A DNA stretch of 12,828 nt. It comes from Pseudomonas sp. PGPPP3 (lineage in GTDB: Bacteria > Pseudomonadota > Gammaproteobacteria > Pseudomonadales > Pseudomonadaceae). Below, piece after piece: positions 1-6,302 of the stretch. Location: NCBI GenBank assembly GCA_002256055.1, contig NKIE01000014.1, positions 1-12,828 of the forward strand. The letters run 5' to 3'. Position numbers and translations under genes: made by a program. The notes below the pieces were generated by a model. It was not told the origin of the DNA and did not search any database. It saw only the letters and a program-made list of their open reading frames with translations. Position 1 is the stretch's first letter. The number at the start of each line of letters is the position of its first letter.

Positions 1-368
1 GAAAGGCTTTGCAGTGGGCTGTCGAGCACCTGCGGTGCGCCAACCTCTTCCAGCGCCTCTAGGGCGCGCGGGCGGTCGACACCGGGCACCAGGCGCAGAA
101 AGCGCAGCACCGAGAGCGGCAGGGTGGCATCCACCTGAAGCTTCTGCGGCATATAGCCGATGCGCAGTTTCGGCTTACGCCACACGGTGCCGCTGTCGGG
201 CTTGAGCAGGCCGAGCACGGCGCGCACCAGGGTGGTTTTACCGGCGCCATTGGGGCCGATCAGGGTGACGATCTCGCCAGGCTTCACGCTCAACTGCACA
301 TCCTGCAGCACCGCCTGGCCGCCGAAGCCGACGCGAATATCCTGCAGACGAATCAGCGCGTTGCTCAT
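1..368 (-). CDS. znuC: Zinc ABC transporter ATP-binding protein ZnuC (N-terminal part, cut by window edge)
   Basis: This is the ATPase subunit of the high-affinity zinc importer ZnuABC, which acts at the cytoplasmic face of the inner membrane and powers uptake of zinc delivered by ZnuA. About 122 N-terminal residues are visible, starting [17 protein letters not shown]. The Walker A motif GPNGAGKT is at residues 38-45 and the Q-loop glutamine is in GYMPQK near residue 75. The visible part ends at LQSLS, just where the ABC signature LSGGE would begin; Walker B lies outside the window. The ATG overlaps the zur stop as ATGA, which indicates translational coupling in a zur-znuC operon (znuB would normally follow). 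The short family-typical sequence around GYMPQKL and the neighbours zur and znuA make the zinc assignment firm compared with other metal ABC ATPases. Confidence 0.95.
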   Translation of the reverse strand, partial: MSNALIRLQDIRVGFGGQAVLQDVQLSVKPGEIVTLIGPNGAGKTTLVRAVLGLLKPDSGTVWRKPKLRIGYMPQKLQVDATLPLSVLRFLRLVPGVDRPRALEALEEVGAPQVLDSPLQSL

Positions 369-865
369 GCCGCCACCTGGCAGCTGGCGCACAGGCCGAC
401 GATTTCCACGGTCTGGCTTTCGACGCTGAAACCGACGCTGGCGGCGCTGTGCACAATGGCGGCGCTGATATCGTCCTGAGCCAGTTCAATCGCGGCGTGG
501 CACTGCCGGCAGATGAGGAACTGGCCCTGGTGCGGCTGCTCCGGATGGCTGCAGCCGACAAAGGCGTTGAGTGAGGCGATGCGATGTACCAGGCCGTTTT
601 CGAGGAGAAAATCCAGCGCCCGATAGACGGTCGGTGGTGCGGCGCGGCGGCCGTCGGTCTCGCTCAGCACGGCCAGGATGTCATAGGCGCCCAGCGGCTT
701 GTGGCTGTGCCAGACCAGCTCCAGCACGCGCCGGCGCAGGGCGGTCAGGCGCACGCCTTGCAGCGCGCAGAGTGCGTCGGCATCGGCCAGGGCGCTGCTG
801 ACGCACTGGCTGTGGTCGTGGGGCAGGCAGGCCAGCGAGGCCTTGGCGGTGAAGGGCGTGAGCAT
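365..865 (-). CDS. zur: Zinc uptake regulator Zur (Fur family)
   Basis: Zur is a cytoplasmic dimeric repressor of the Fur family which, when zinc-loaded, binds AT-rich palindromes and shuts off zinc uptake genes. The 166-residue product has the family layout. An N-terminal winged helix carries [12 protein letters not shown] (about 41-52) and the recognition region [20 protein letters not shown] (about 77-96). A C-terminal dimerisation domain carries the structural zinc cysteines C119-x2-C122 and C159-x2-C162, and metal-site candidates lie in [13 protein letters not shown]. The N-terminal 33 residues are rich in Cys and His (C13, H16, H18, C21, C33). The ATG at 865 is the only Met start in the frame, although a later GTG is possible. 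The gene is first in a minus-strand operon with znuC (4-nt overlap) and lies 26 nt from a Zur-type operator, so autoregulation is likely. This is the orthologue of P. aeruginosa Zur/Np20. Confidence 0.93.
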   Translation of the reverse strand: MLTPFTAKASLACLPHDHSQCVSSALADADALCALQGVRLTALRRRVLELVWHSHKPLGAYDILAVLSETDGRRAAPPTVYRALDFLLENGLVHRIASLNAFVGCSHPEQPHQGQFLICRQCHAAIELAQDDISAAIVHSAASVGFSVESQTVEIVGLCASCQVAA

Positions 866-886
866 GGGCGGCGACGTCCGGGAAAA

Positions 887-909
887 GAGACGTTATTCTA
901 TAACTCTTT
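887..909. promoter_or_regulatory. Zur operator overlapping divergent zur-znuC and znuA promoters
   Basis: Positions 892-904 read GTTAT-TCT-ATAAC, a perfect inverted repeat with a 3-nt centre at 898. It matches the GTTATAnTATAAC-type core known for gammaproteobacterial Zur sites. TATAAC at 899-904 is a 5/6 match to a -10 box reading toward znuA, and TAGAAT (minus strand, 900 to 895) is a 5/6 match reading toward zur. No good -35 is visible for either. Inferred transcript starts would give leaders of about 24 nt (zur) and 37 nt (znuA). A single Zur dimer here should block both promoters. The palindrome is seen directly; Zur binding is inferred from family knowledge and context. Confidence 0.85.
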
Positions 910-947
910 GTTCCCCGATAAACCCCCTTTCTGCGCAGGTGTTGCCC

Positions 948-1895
948 GTGTCACGTGTTCTGCTTGGCTTGTTGCTCTGTTTAACCCTGGTGGGTGCCCA
1001 CGCTGAAGTGCGCGTGCTAACCAGCATCAAGCCGCTGCAGCTGATTGCCGCTGCGGTGCAGGACGGTGTCGGCGCGCCTGAAGTGCTGCTGCCGCCCGGC
1101 GCCTCGCCGCACAACTTCGCCCTGCGCCCCTCGGATGTGCGGCGGGTGCAGGAGGTTGAGTTGCTGTACTGGATCGGCCCGGACATGGAGAGCTTTCTGC
1201 CACGGGTACTGAGCAATCGCAGCTTGCCGAATGTGCCGGTGCAAAACCTGCCTGGCTTGCATTTACGCCATTTTGGCGAAGAGCACGGGGCCGAGTCTGA
1301 ACATGACGGCCACGATGAGCATGGCCATGACGGCGCCGATGCTGATGCCGAGCACGACCATGCCCACCGCCCGGGCAGTCTGGATGCCCACCTGTGGCTG
1401 CTGCCGGCCAATGCGCGGGTGATCGCCACGCGCATGGCCGCCGACCTGAGCGCCGCCGACCCAGCCAACGCCGCGCGCTACCAGGCCAATGTGCAGGCGT
1501 TCAGCCAGCGCCTGACAGCCCTCGATCAACGCCTCAAGGCGCGCCTGGCGGGCGTGCAGGGCCAGGCGTATTTCGTCTTCCATGAAGCCTTCGACTACTT
1601 CGAGGCCGCCTATGGCCTTAAACATGCCGGCGTGTTCAGCGTCGCCAGCGAAGTGCAGCCCGGCGCCCGCCATGTGGCGCAGATGCGCGAGCGCCTGCAG
1701 GCCGCCGGGCCGACCTGCGTATTCAGCGAACCGCCACTGCGCCCCCGCTTGGCGCAAACCCTCAGCGCCGGCTTGCCGGTGACGCTGGCCGAGCTGGATG
1801 CCCTGGGCAGTGCTGTGTCGGTGGGTACGCAAGGCTACGAGCAGTTGCTGGAAAACCTGGCCGGCAGCCTGGCGGGATGTCTCGATGCGTTGTGA
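948..1895 (+). CDS. znuA: Periplasmic zinc-binding protein ZnuA
   Basis: ZnuA is the high-affinity periplasmic zinc receptor of the ZnuABC importer. The GTG at 948 is chosen because it gives a clean signal peptide (SRVLLGLLLCLTLVGAHA, residues 2-19, cleaved before EVRV) and is preceded by CAGGTG at a 6-nt spacing. The in-frame ATG at 864 would put about 28 non-signal residues in front and would overlap the start of zur. The mature protein has the cluster-A-I metal-binding histidines H55 (GASPHNF), H148 (LDAHLWL) and H212 (VFHEAFDYF), a candidate fourth ligand D284 (ELDALG), and the conserved disulfide pair C257/C311. A flexible loop at 105-140 holds ten His among many Asp and Glu, typical of zinc-specific rather than manganese-specific family members. 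The length of 315 aa is normal. It is divergent from zur-znuC and shares the Zur operator. The stop is only 6 bp from the stop of the convergent thrB, with no terminator between. Confidence 0.95.
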   Translation: MSRVLLGLLLCLTLVGAHAEVRVLTSIKPLQLIAAAVQDGVGAPEVLLPPGASPHNFALRPSDVRRVQEVELLYWIGPDMESFLPRVLSNRSLPNVPVQNLPGLHLRHFGEEHGAESEHDGHDEHGHDGADADAEHDHAHRPGSLDAHLWLLPANARVIATRMAADLSAADPANAARYQANVQAFSQRLTALDQRLKARLAGVQGQAYFVFHEAFDYFEAAYGLKHAGVFSVASEVQPGARHVAQMRERLQAAGPTCVFSEPPLRPRLAQTLSAGLPVTLAELDALGSAVSVGTQGYEQLLENLAGSLAGCLDAL

Positions 1896-1901
1896 GTGAC
1901 C

Positions 1902-2864
1902 TTACAGCGCCAGCGCCAGCGGCAACGGCAACGGCAGGTGGACCTGCTGCCGCTGCAGCAGGCGCTGGCGGAATTCGTCCGGGTCCTTGACCTGCACGCC
2001 CAGCGCCGTCGGCTGGCGCGCGGCGATCAGGCGTGACAGCCAGAAGCGCAGACAAGCGATGCGTAGCATGCATGGCCATAGTTCGGCTTCTGCCGGATGG
2101 AAGGGCCGCAGGCTGGCGTAGGCCGCCAGCAGCGCGCGGGCGCGGCTGAGGTCGAGGCTGCCGCTGGCGGTTGAACACCAGTCGTTGAGGGTGATGGCGA
2201 CGTCGTAGAGCATCGGCCCGGAACAGGCGTTGTAGAAGTCGATCACCCCGCTCAGGTGCGGGCCGTCGAACAGGACGTTGTCGCGGAACAGGTCGGCGTG
2301 CAGGTTGGCCCGTGGCAGGGCAAGGACCGCGGCTTGCGCCTGGGCAACCTCTGCCAGGCTGGCGCGCAATAGCTCCAGCGCCTCGCCGTCCAACTGCAAG
2401 GCCTGCAAGGGACCTTCGCTGAGCATCCAGTCGAGGCCACGGTCGCTGCGTCGTTCGAGCGGTTGTGCCTGGGTGCAGAGGTGCATGCGCGCCAGCCAGC
2501 TACCGACTTCGGCGCAGTGGTGGGCGTTTGGCTGATCAATATGCTTGCCGGCCAGGCGCGGCTGCAGCAGCGCCGGTTTGTCCGCCAGTTCGCGCAGGCA
2601 TTCCCCGCTGCGGGTGGCAAGGCCGTAGGGCACCGGCAAGCCGGCGGCGTGCAGGCGTTGCAGCAGCTCGACAACAAACGGCAGGTCGGCGCGTTGGCCG
2701 CGTTCCACCAGGGTCAGCACATACTCACCAGCCTCCAGGCTGACGAAGAAGTTGCTGTTCTCGGTGCCCGCGGCGATACCCTGGAAGTCCAACAGGCGGC
2801 CGAGCCCGTAGGGGGCGACGAAGGCCTCCAGTTCCGCGCGCTCAAGCAGGGTAAACACCGACAT
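1902..2864 (-). CDS. thrB: Homoserine kinase, APH-fold type (ThrB)
   Basis: This cytoplasmic enzyme phosphorylates L-homoserine to O-phosphohomoserine in threonine biosynthesis. It belongs to the aminoglycoside-phosphotransferase-like homoserine kinases, not the GHMP family of E. coli ThrB. Seen in the 320-residue product are the start MSVFTLLERAELEAFVAPYGLG, the nucleotide-loop region AAGTENSNFFV (31-41), the catalytic loop LHADLFRDNVLF (188-199; D191 and N196 expected to act in catalysis and metal binding) and the DFG-like GVIDF (206-210; D209). The start is supported by TAAGGA, where the Shine-Dalgarno overlaps the stop of the upstream DUF2782 gene at 9-nt spacing, so the two genes are probably co-transcribed and coupled. 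The last 11 residues, LPLPLPLALAL, come from a hexamer repeat and look like a lineage-specific extension. Other APH-family small-molecule kinases are possible, but length, sequence and position match Pseudomonas thrB. Confidence 0.9.
   Translation of the reverse strand: MSVFTLLERAELEAFVAPYGLGRLLDFQGIAAGTENSNFFVSLEAGEYVLTLVERGQRADLPFVVELLQRLHAAGLPVPYGLATRSGECLRELADKPALLQPRLAGKHIDQPNAHHCAEVGSWLARMHLCTQAQPLERRSDRGLDWMLSEGPLQALQLDGEALELLRASLAEVAQAQAAVLALPRANLHADLFRDNVLFDGPHLSGVIDFYNACSGPMLYDVAITLNDWCSTASGSLDLSRARALLAAYASLRPFHPAEAELWPCMLRIACLRFWLSRLIAARQPTALGVQVKDPDEFRQRLLQRQQVHLPLPLPLALAL
1905..1937. repeat. Short hexanucleotide tandem repeat at the 3' end of thrB
   Basis: On the plus strand the region consists of CAGCGC units followed by GGCAAC units. 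On the minus strand this encodes alternating Leu-Pro then Leu-Ala dipeptides, the C-terminal tail of ThrB. Repeats of six bases keep the frame when they gain or lose copies, so the tail length may vary between strains. Confidence 0.7.
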
Positions 2865-2876
2865 GGCGGGCGGTCC

Positions 2877-3164
2877 TTACCAGCTGAAGATTTCCCAGGA
2901 GGGAATCAGCATGTCTGGTTGGTCGGAGCGGATAAAGTTGCCTTCGCTGCCGTCAGCACGCACCAGAAAGTACGGCTTGCCGTTCTTCGGGGTGATCTTG
3001 ATGGCATACAGGAAACCATTCTGACGGTACTCCTGGATGGTCTTGTCGCCGTCCTGGCGGATGGTTACCTCCGGGTCGGCCGCCGGGGCGTCTTCGGCAG
3101 CGATGGCATACAGCGGGCTGATGGCCAGCAGGCTGGTGAGCAAGAGGCGGTTGAGTACGCGCAT
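2877..3164 (-). CDS. Small exported DUF2782 protein of unknown function
   Basis: A 95-residue protein with an N-terminal signal peptide (RVLNRLLLTSLLAISPLYAIA, about 2-22, cleavage likely before AEDAP) and a short mature domain. The domain carries the DUF2782 pattern PEVTIRQDGDKTIQEYRQNGFLY, then IKITPKNGKPYFLV, and ends IPSWEIFSW. It is probably periplasmic. No catalytic motif is visible and the function is not known. The start is supported by AAGG five bases before the ATG. The stop overlaps the ribosome binding site of thrB (TAAGGA) and the genes are 12 nt apart, so it is the leading gene of a two-gene unit. It is divergent from polA across 74 bp. Equivalent small proteins sit next to polA and thrB in other pseudomonads. 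Confidence 0.85.
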   Translation of the reverse strand: MRVLNRLLLTSLLAISPLYAIAAEDAPAADPEVTIRQDGDKTIQEYRQNGFLYAIKITPKNGKPYFLVRADGSEGNFIRSDQPDMLIPSWEIFSW

Positions 3165-3179
3165 GGTAACCTTGTCCCT

Positions 3180-3226
3180 TTGTCGTCAATGGTCGGTTAA
3201 GTCTAACTCCGACCCTCAGGAAAAGG
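3180..3226 (+). promoter_or_regulatory. Candidate polA promoter and ribosome binding site
   Basis: TTGTCG (3180-3185) and TCTAAC (3202-3207), 16 nt apart, form a weak sigma-70-like pair. A purine-rich Shine-Dalgarno stretch AGGAAAAGG (3218-3226) follows. Its position allows use of ATG 3239 (12-nt spacing from the distal AAGG) and also of TTG 3227 (from the proximal AGGA). The promoter is a guess; the ribosome binding site is clear. Confidence 0.3.
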
Positions 3227-3238
3227 TTGATCCTGCGC

Positions 3239-6109
3239 ATGTCTAACGCCCCTCTGGTTCTGGTGGACGGTTCTTCGTACCTGTACCGCGCCTTTCACGC
3301 CATGCCACCGCTGACCACGTCCAAGGGCTTGCCCTCCGGGGCGGTGAAGGGCGTGCTGAACATGCTCAAGAGCCTGCGCAAGCAGTACCCGGACAGCCCT
3401 TTCGCGGTGGTTTTCGATGCCAAGGGGCCGACCTTTCGCGATGAGCTGTTTGCCGAGTACAAATCCCATCGCCCGCCGATGCCGGATGAATTGCGCGTGC
3501 AGATCGAGCCGCTGCACGCCAGCGTGCGTGCCCTCGGCTACCCGTTGCTGTGCATTGAGGGCGTGGAGGCCGATGACGTGATCGGCACCCTGGCCCGGCA
3601 AAGTGCGGGCGAAGGGCGGCCGGTGGTGATTTCCACCGGTGATAAGGACATGGCCCAGTTGGTCTGCCCGCTGGTGACCCTGGTCAACACCATGACCGGC
3701 AGCGTCTATGACATCGAGGGGGTGAAGACCAAATTCGGCGTCGGCCCCGAGCTGATCATCGATTACTTGGCCCTGATGGGCGACAAGGCTGACAACATTC
3801 CTGGCGTGGCCGGGGTTGGCGAGAAGACTGCCCTGGGCCTGTTGGTCGGTGTCGGCGGCGGCCTGGATGTGCTCTACGCCAACCTCGACAAAGTGCCCGA
3901 ACTGCCGATCCGTGGGGCCAAAACCTTGCCGGCCAAGCTGTTGGAACAGCGCGAGATGGCCTACCTGTCCTACGAGCTGGCGACCATCAAACTCGACGTG
4001 CCGTTGGCGGTGCAGATCGACGACCTGCACATGGGTGCCGTGGATGTGCCGGCGCTGATCGAGGTGTATCGCGAGCTGGAGTTCAAGAGCTGGGTCGATC
4101 AGCTGCAGCGCAGTGCGCCGGCACCGGTGAAGGCGCCCGTGGCGGTGCCGGATAGCGGTTTGTTCGATCTGCAAGCCTCGGCCAGTGCGCCGCAGGTTGT
4201 TGCGCCTGCAGTTGCTGGGCTGCCGGCGGTGGATGCCGAGGTCGCTGAACCTGAGCCTGTAGCGCCGGCCCGCAGCGAGCACTACGAAACCATTTTCGAC
4301 GCCGAGCGCTTTGCCGTCTGGCTGGAAAAACTGCAGCAGGCTGAGCTAATCGCCTTCGACACCGAGACCACCAGTGTCGACGCCCAGCAGGCGCAGATCG
4401 TTGGTGTGTCGTTCGCGGTCACGGCCGGTGAAGCGGCCTATGTGCCGCTGACTCACTCGTACATGGGCGTGCCGACCCAGCTGGACCGCGACACAGTGCT
4501 CAAGGCGCTCAAGCCGCTGCTGGAAGATCCGCACAAAGCCAAGGTCGGTCAGCACGCCAAGTACGACATCAACGTGCTGGCTAATTGTGCCCTCGACGGC
4601 GACCCAAGCAACGGCATTAACGTGCAGGGCGTGGCCTTCGACAGCATGCTCGAATCCTACGTGCTGGACTCCACCGCCACGCGTCACAACATGGACGCCC
4701 TGGCCCTCAAGTACCTCGACTACAGCACCATCGCCTTCGAGGACATAGCCGGCAAAGGCGCCAAGCAACTGACCTTCGACCAGATTGCCCTGGAGCTGGC
4801 CGGCCCCTACGCGGCGGAAGATGCCGACATCACCCTGCGTCTGCACCAGGCGCTGTGGCCGCAGCTGCAAGCCATCCCCAGCCTGGCCAAGGTACTGACC
4901 GAAATCGAGATGCCGCTGGTGCCGGTGCTGGCGCGCATCGAGCGCCAGGGCGCATTGGTGGATGCCCAGTTGCTGGGTATCCAGAGCGTCGAGCTGGGCG
5001 ACAAGCTGGTGCAGCTGGAGCGTGAGGCCTTTGCCATTGCCGGTGAGGAGTTCAACCTCGGCTCGCCCAAGCAGCTGGGCGTTATCCTCTATGAAAAGCT
5101 CGGCTTGCCAGTGCTGAGCAAGACGGCCAAGGGCCAGGCCTCGACCGCTGAAGCGGTGCTTGCTGAGCTGGCCGAGCAGGATTACCCGCTGCCCAAGGTG
5201 CTGATGCAGTACCGCAGCCTGAGTAAGCTGAAAAGCACTTACACCGATCGCCTGCCGGAGCAGATCAACCCGCGCACCGGGCGCATTCACACCTCCTACC
5301 ATCAGGCCGTCACGGCCACCGGGCGGCTGTCGTCCAGTGACCCGAACTTGCAGAACATCCCAATTCGCACCGCCGAAGGCCGGCGTATCCGCCAGGCGTT
5401 TATCGCGCCGCTCGGCTACAAACTGGTGGCTGCGGACTACTCGCAGATCGAGCTGCGCATCATGGCTCACCTGGCCCAGGACGAAGGCCTGCTGTATGCC
5501 TTCCGGCATAACCTCGACGTGCACAAGGCAACGGCGGCCGAGGTATTCGGCGTCGCGCTGGGGGATGTGAGCACTGATCAGCGCCGTAGCGCCAAGGCGA
5601 TCAACTTCGGCCTGATCTACGGCATGAGTGCCTTTGGTCTGGCCAAGCAGATCGGTTGCGACCGCAAACAGGCTCAGGCCTATATCGAGCGCTATTTTGC
5701 CCGCTACCCGGGCGTACAGGCTTATATGGAGCGCACCCGCGAGCAGGCCAGCGAACAGGGCTATGTGGAAACCCTGTTCGGTCGTCGCCTGTATCTGCCG
5801 GAAATCCAGTCGAAGAACGCCGCCTTGCGCAAAGGCGCCGAACGCACGGCGATCAACGCGCCGATGCAGGGCACGGCGGCCGATATCATCAAGCGCGCGA
5901 TGGTCTTGGTTGATCGCTGGTTGAGCGAGTCTAAGGTGGATGCGCGGGTGATCCTGCAGGGCCACGATGAACTGGTGCTGGAAGTGCGTGAGGATCTGAT
6001 CGAGCCCGTCAGCGCTCAGTTGCGCGACCTATTGGGCGCTGCAGCCGAGTTGGCGGTGCCGCTGTTGGTCGAGGTTGGCGTCGGCGCCAATTGGGATGAG
6101 GCGCACTGA
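3239..6109 (+). CDS. polA: DNA polymerase I
   Basis: This repair and Okazaki-fragment polymerase carries 5' nuclease, 3'-5' proofreading and polymerase activities. ATG 3239 (MSNAPLVLVDGSSYLYRAFH) is preferred over an in-frame TTG at 3227 because it matches the family N-terminus; this gives 956 aa, longer than the 928 of E. coli. Residues 1-290 are the 5' nuclease with the acidic metal sites D10, D60, D112/D113, D135/D137 and D182/D185. Residues 291-346 are an Ala/Pro/Val-rich linker. Residues 350-540 are a proofreading domain with intact Exo I (D374, E376), Exo II (D443 in KYDINVL) and Exo III (Y524, D528). Residues 545-956 are the polymerase with motif A DYSQIELR (D733), motif B RRSAKAINFGLIYG (782-795) and motif C HDE (909-911). 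The residue before the motif C His is Gly (LQGHDEL), where Val is usual. All three active sites look functional. No terminator follows directly; transcripts may run into the sRNA terminator at 6257-6297. Confidence 0.98.
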   Translation: MSNAPLVLVDGSSYLYRAFHAMPPLTTSKGLPSGAVKGVLNMLKSLRKQYPDSPFAVVFDAKGPTFRDELFAEYKSHRPPMPDELRVQIEPLHASVRALGYPLLCIEGVEADDVIGTLARQSAGEGRPVVISTGDKDMAQLVCPLVTLVNTMTGSVYDIEGVKTKFGVGPELIIDYLALMGDKADNIPGVAGVGEKTALGLLVGVGGGLDVLYANLDKVPELPIRGAKTLPAKLLEQREMAYLSYELATIKLDVPLAVQIDDLHMGAVDVPALIEVYRELEFKSWVDQLQRSAPAPVKAPVAVPDSGLFDLQASASAPQVVAPAVAGLPAVDAEVAEPEPVAPARSEHYETIFDAERFAVWLEKLQQAELIAFDTETTSVDAQQAQIVGVSFAVTAGEAAYVPLTHSYMGVPTQLDRDTVLKALKPLLEDPHKAKVGQHAKYDINVLANCALDGDPSNGINVQGVAFDSMLESYVLDSTATRHNMDALALKYLDYSTIAFEDIAGKGAKQLTFDQIALELAGPYAAEDADITLRLHQALWPQLQAIPSLAKVLTEIEMPLVPVLARIERQGALVDAQLLGIQSVELGDKLVQLEREAFAIAGEEFNLGSPKQLGVILYEKLGLPVLSKTAKGQASTAEAVLAELAEQDYPLPKVLMQYRSLSKLKSTYTDRLPEQINPRTGRIHTSYHQAVTATGRLSSSDPNLQNIPIRTAEGRRIRQAFIAPLGYKLVAADYSQIELRIMAHLAQDEGLLYAFRHNLDVHKATAAEVFGVALGDVSTDQRRSAKAINFGLIYGMSAFGLAKQIGCDRKQAQAYIERYFARYPGVQAYMERTREQASEQGYVETLFGRRLYLPEIQSKNAALRKGAERTAINAPMQGTAADIIKRAMVLVDRWLSESKVDARVILQGHDELVLEVREDLIEPVSAQLRDLLGAAAELAVPLLVEVGVGANWDEAH

Positions 6110-6145
6110 TCAGCGTGGCCGTGGCAGCGATTTTGTTGCCGGACT

Positions 6146-6172
6146 GAACTTTATCGCGCTGCCAGCGTCAGA
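6146..6172 (+). promoter_or_regulatory. AlgU (sigma-22/RpoE-type) promoter of the ErsA-like sRNA
   Basis: GAACTT at 6146-6151 and TCAGA at 6168-6172 are separated by exactly 16 nt. This matches the envelope-stress sigma AlgU consensus (GAACTT, 16-17 nt, TCtgA-type -10). The -35 match is perfect. The promoter lies 36 nt after the polA stop and points toward the sRNA. It implies induction by cell-envelope stress. Confidence 0.85.
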
Positions 6173-6177
6173 TTTAC

Positions 6178-6297
6178 TGAATGGCTGCTGAGGTTGTTCA
6201 GTGCTCTTGTGTTTAGTGTTGGCAGATATCTGACTTTGGTTTTCGAGTCAGCGTTGAACCCGAACTTCTACTCCCTAATGAAGTTCGGGTTTTTTTT
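6178..6297 (+). ncRNA. ersA: ErsA-like small regulatory RNA in the polA-engB gap (Spot 42 position)
   Basis: A free-standing transcription unit of about 120 nt runs from the AlgU promoter at 6146-6172 to an intrinsic terminator. The gap between polA and engB (yihA) encodes Spot 42 in enterobacteria and ErsA in P. aeruginosa. ErsA is AlgU-dependent, acts with Hfq and represses targets such as algC and oprD. Inverted repeats suggest three stem-loops: ACTGAA/TTCAGT (6176-6181 with 6197-6202), CTGACT/AGTCAG (6230-6235 with 6246-6251) and the terminator stem at 6257-6291. A second short palindrome, CAGATATCTG, is at 6223-6232 and could compete with the middle stem. The terminator loop is pyrimidine-rich with CTCCC, a plausible seed for purine-rich ribosome binding sites. 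The 5' end is inferred from the promoter and may differ by a few bases. The ErsA identity rests on position and architecture; sequence homology was not tested. Confidence 0.8.
6257..6297 (+). terminator. Intrinsic terminator of the sRNA (and possibly polA)
   Basis: A perfect 12-bp stem, AACCCGAACTTC (6257-6268) with GAAGTTCGGGTT (6280-6291), encloses an 11-nt loop. It runs into eight T residues (6290-6297). A run of A on the other side of the stem is lacking beyond the AA at its base, so it works mainly on the plus strand. It ends 5 nt before the engB stop codon and also protects engB from polA read-through. Confidence 0.93.
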
Positions 6298-6302
6298 GCC
6301 TG

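Noticed and set aside
699..947. Upstream extension of the znuA frame
   Set aside because: It would run through zur and the Zur operator. The signal peptide and the CAGGTG site place the start at GTG 948.
2463..3200. Plus-strand open frame across thrB and the DUF2782 gene
   Set aside because: It spans two well-supported minus-strand genes and their junction and has no ribosome binding site or domain.
3203..4282. Second long antisense frame over the 5' nuclease part of polA
   Set aside because: It is rich in His, Gln and Arg, has no family features and lies fully opposite a certain gene.
4346..5965. Very long open frame antisense to polA (minus strand)
   Set aside because: The polA product on the plus strand is unmistakable, with all active-site motifs. 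The antisense frame gives a sequence rich in Gln, His, Gly and Leu with no recognisable domain, as expected of the mirror of GC-rich codons.
6262..6267. Second GAACTT, in the sRNA terminator stem
   Set aside because: It resembles an AlgU -35, but no TCnnA lies at 16-17 nt and the bases are explained by the terminator stem.
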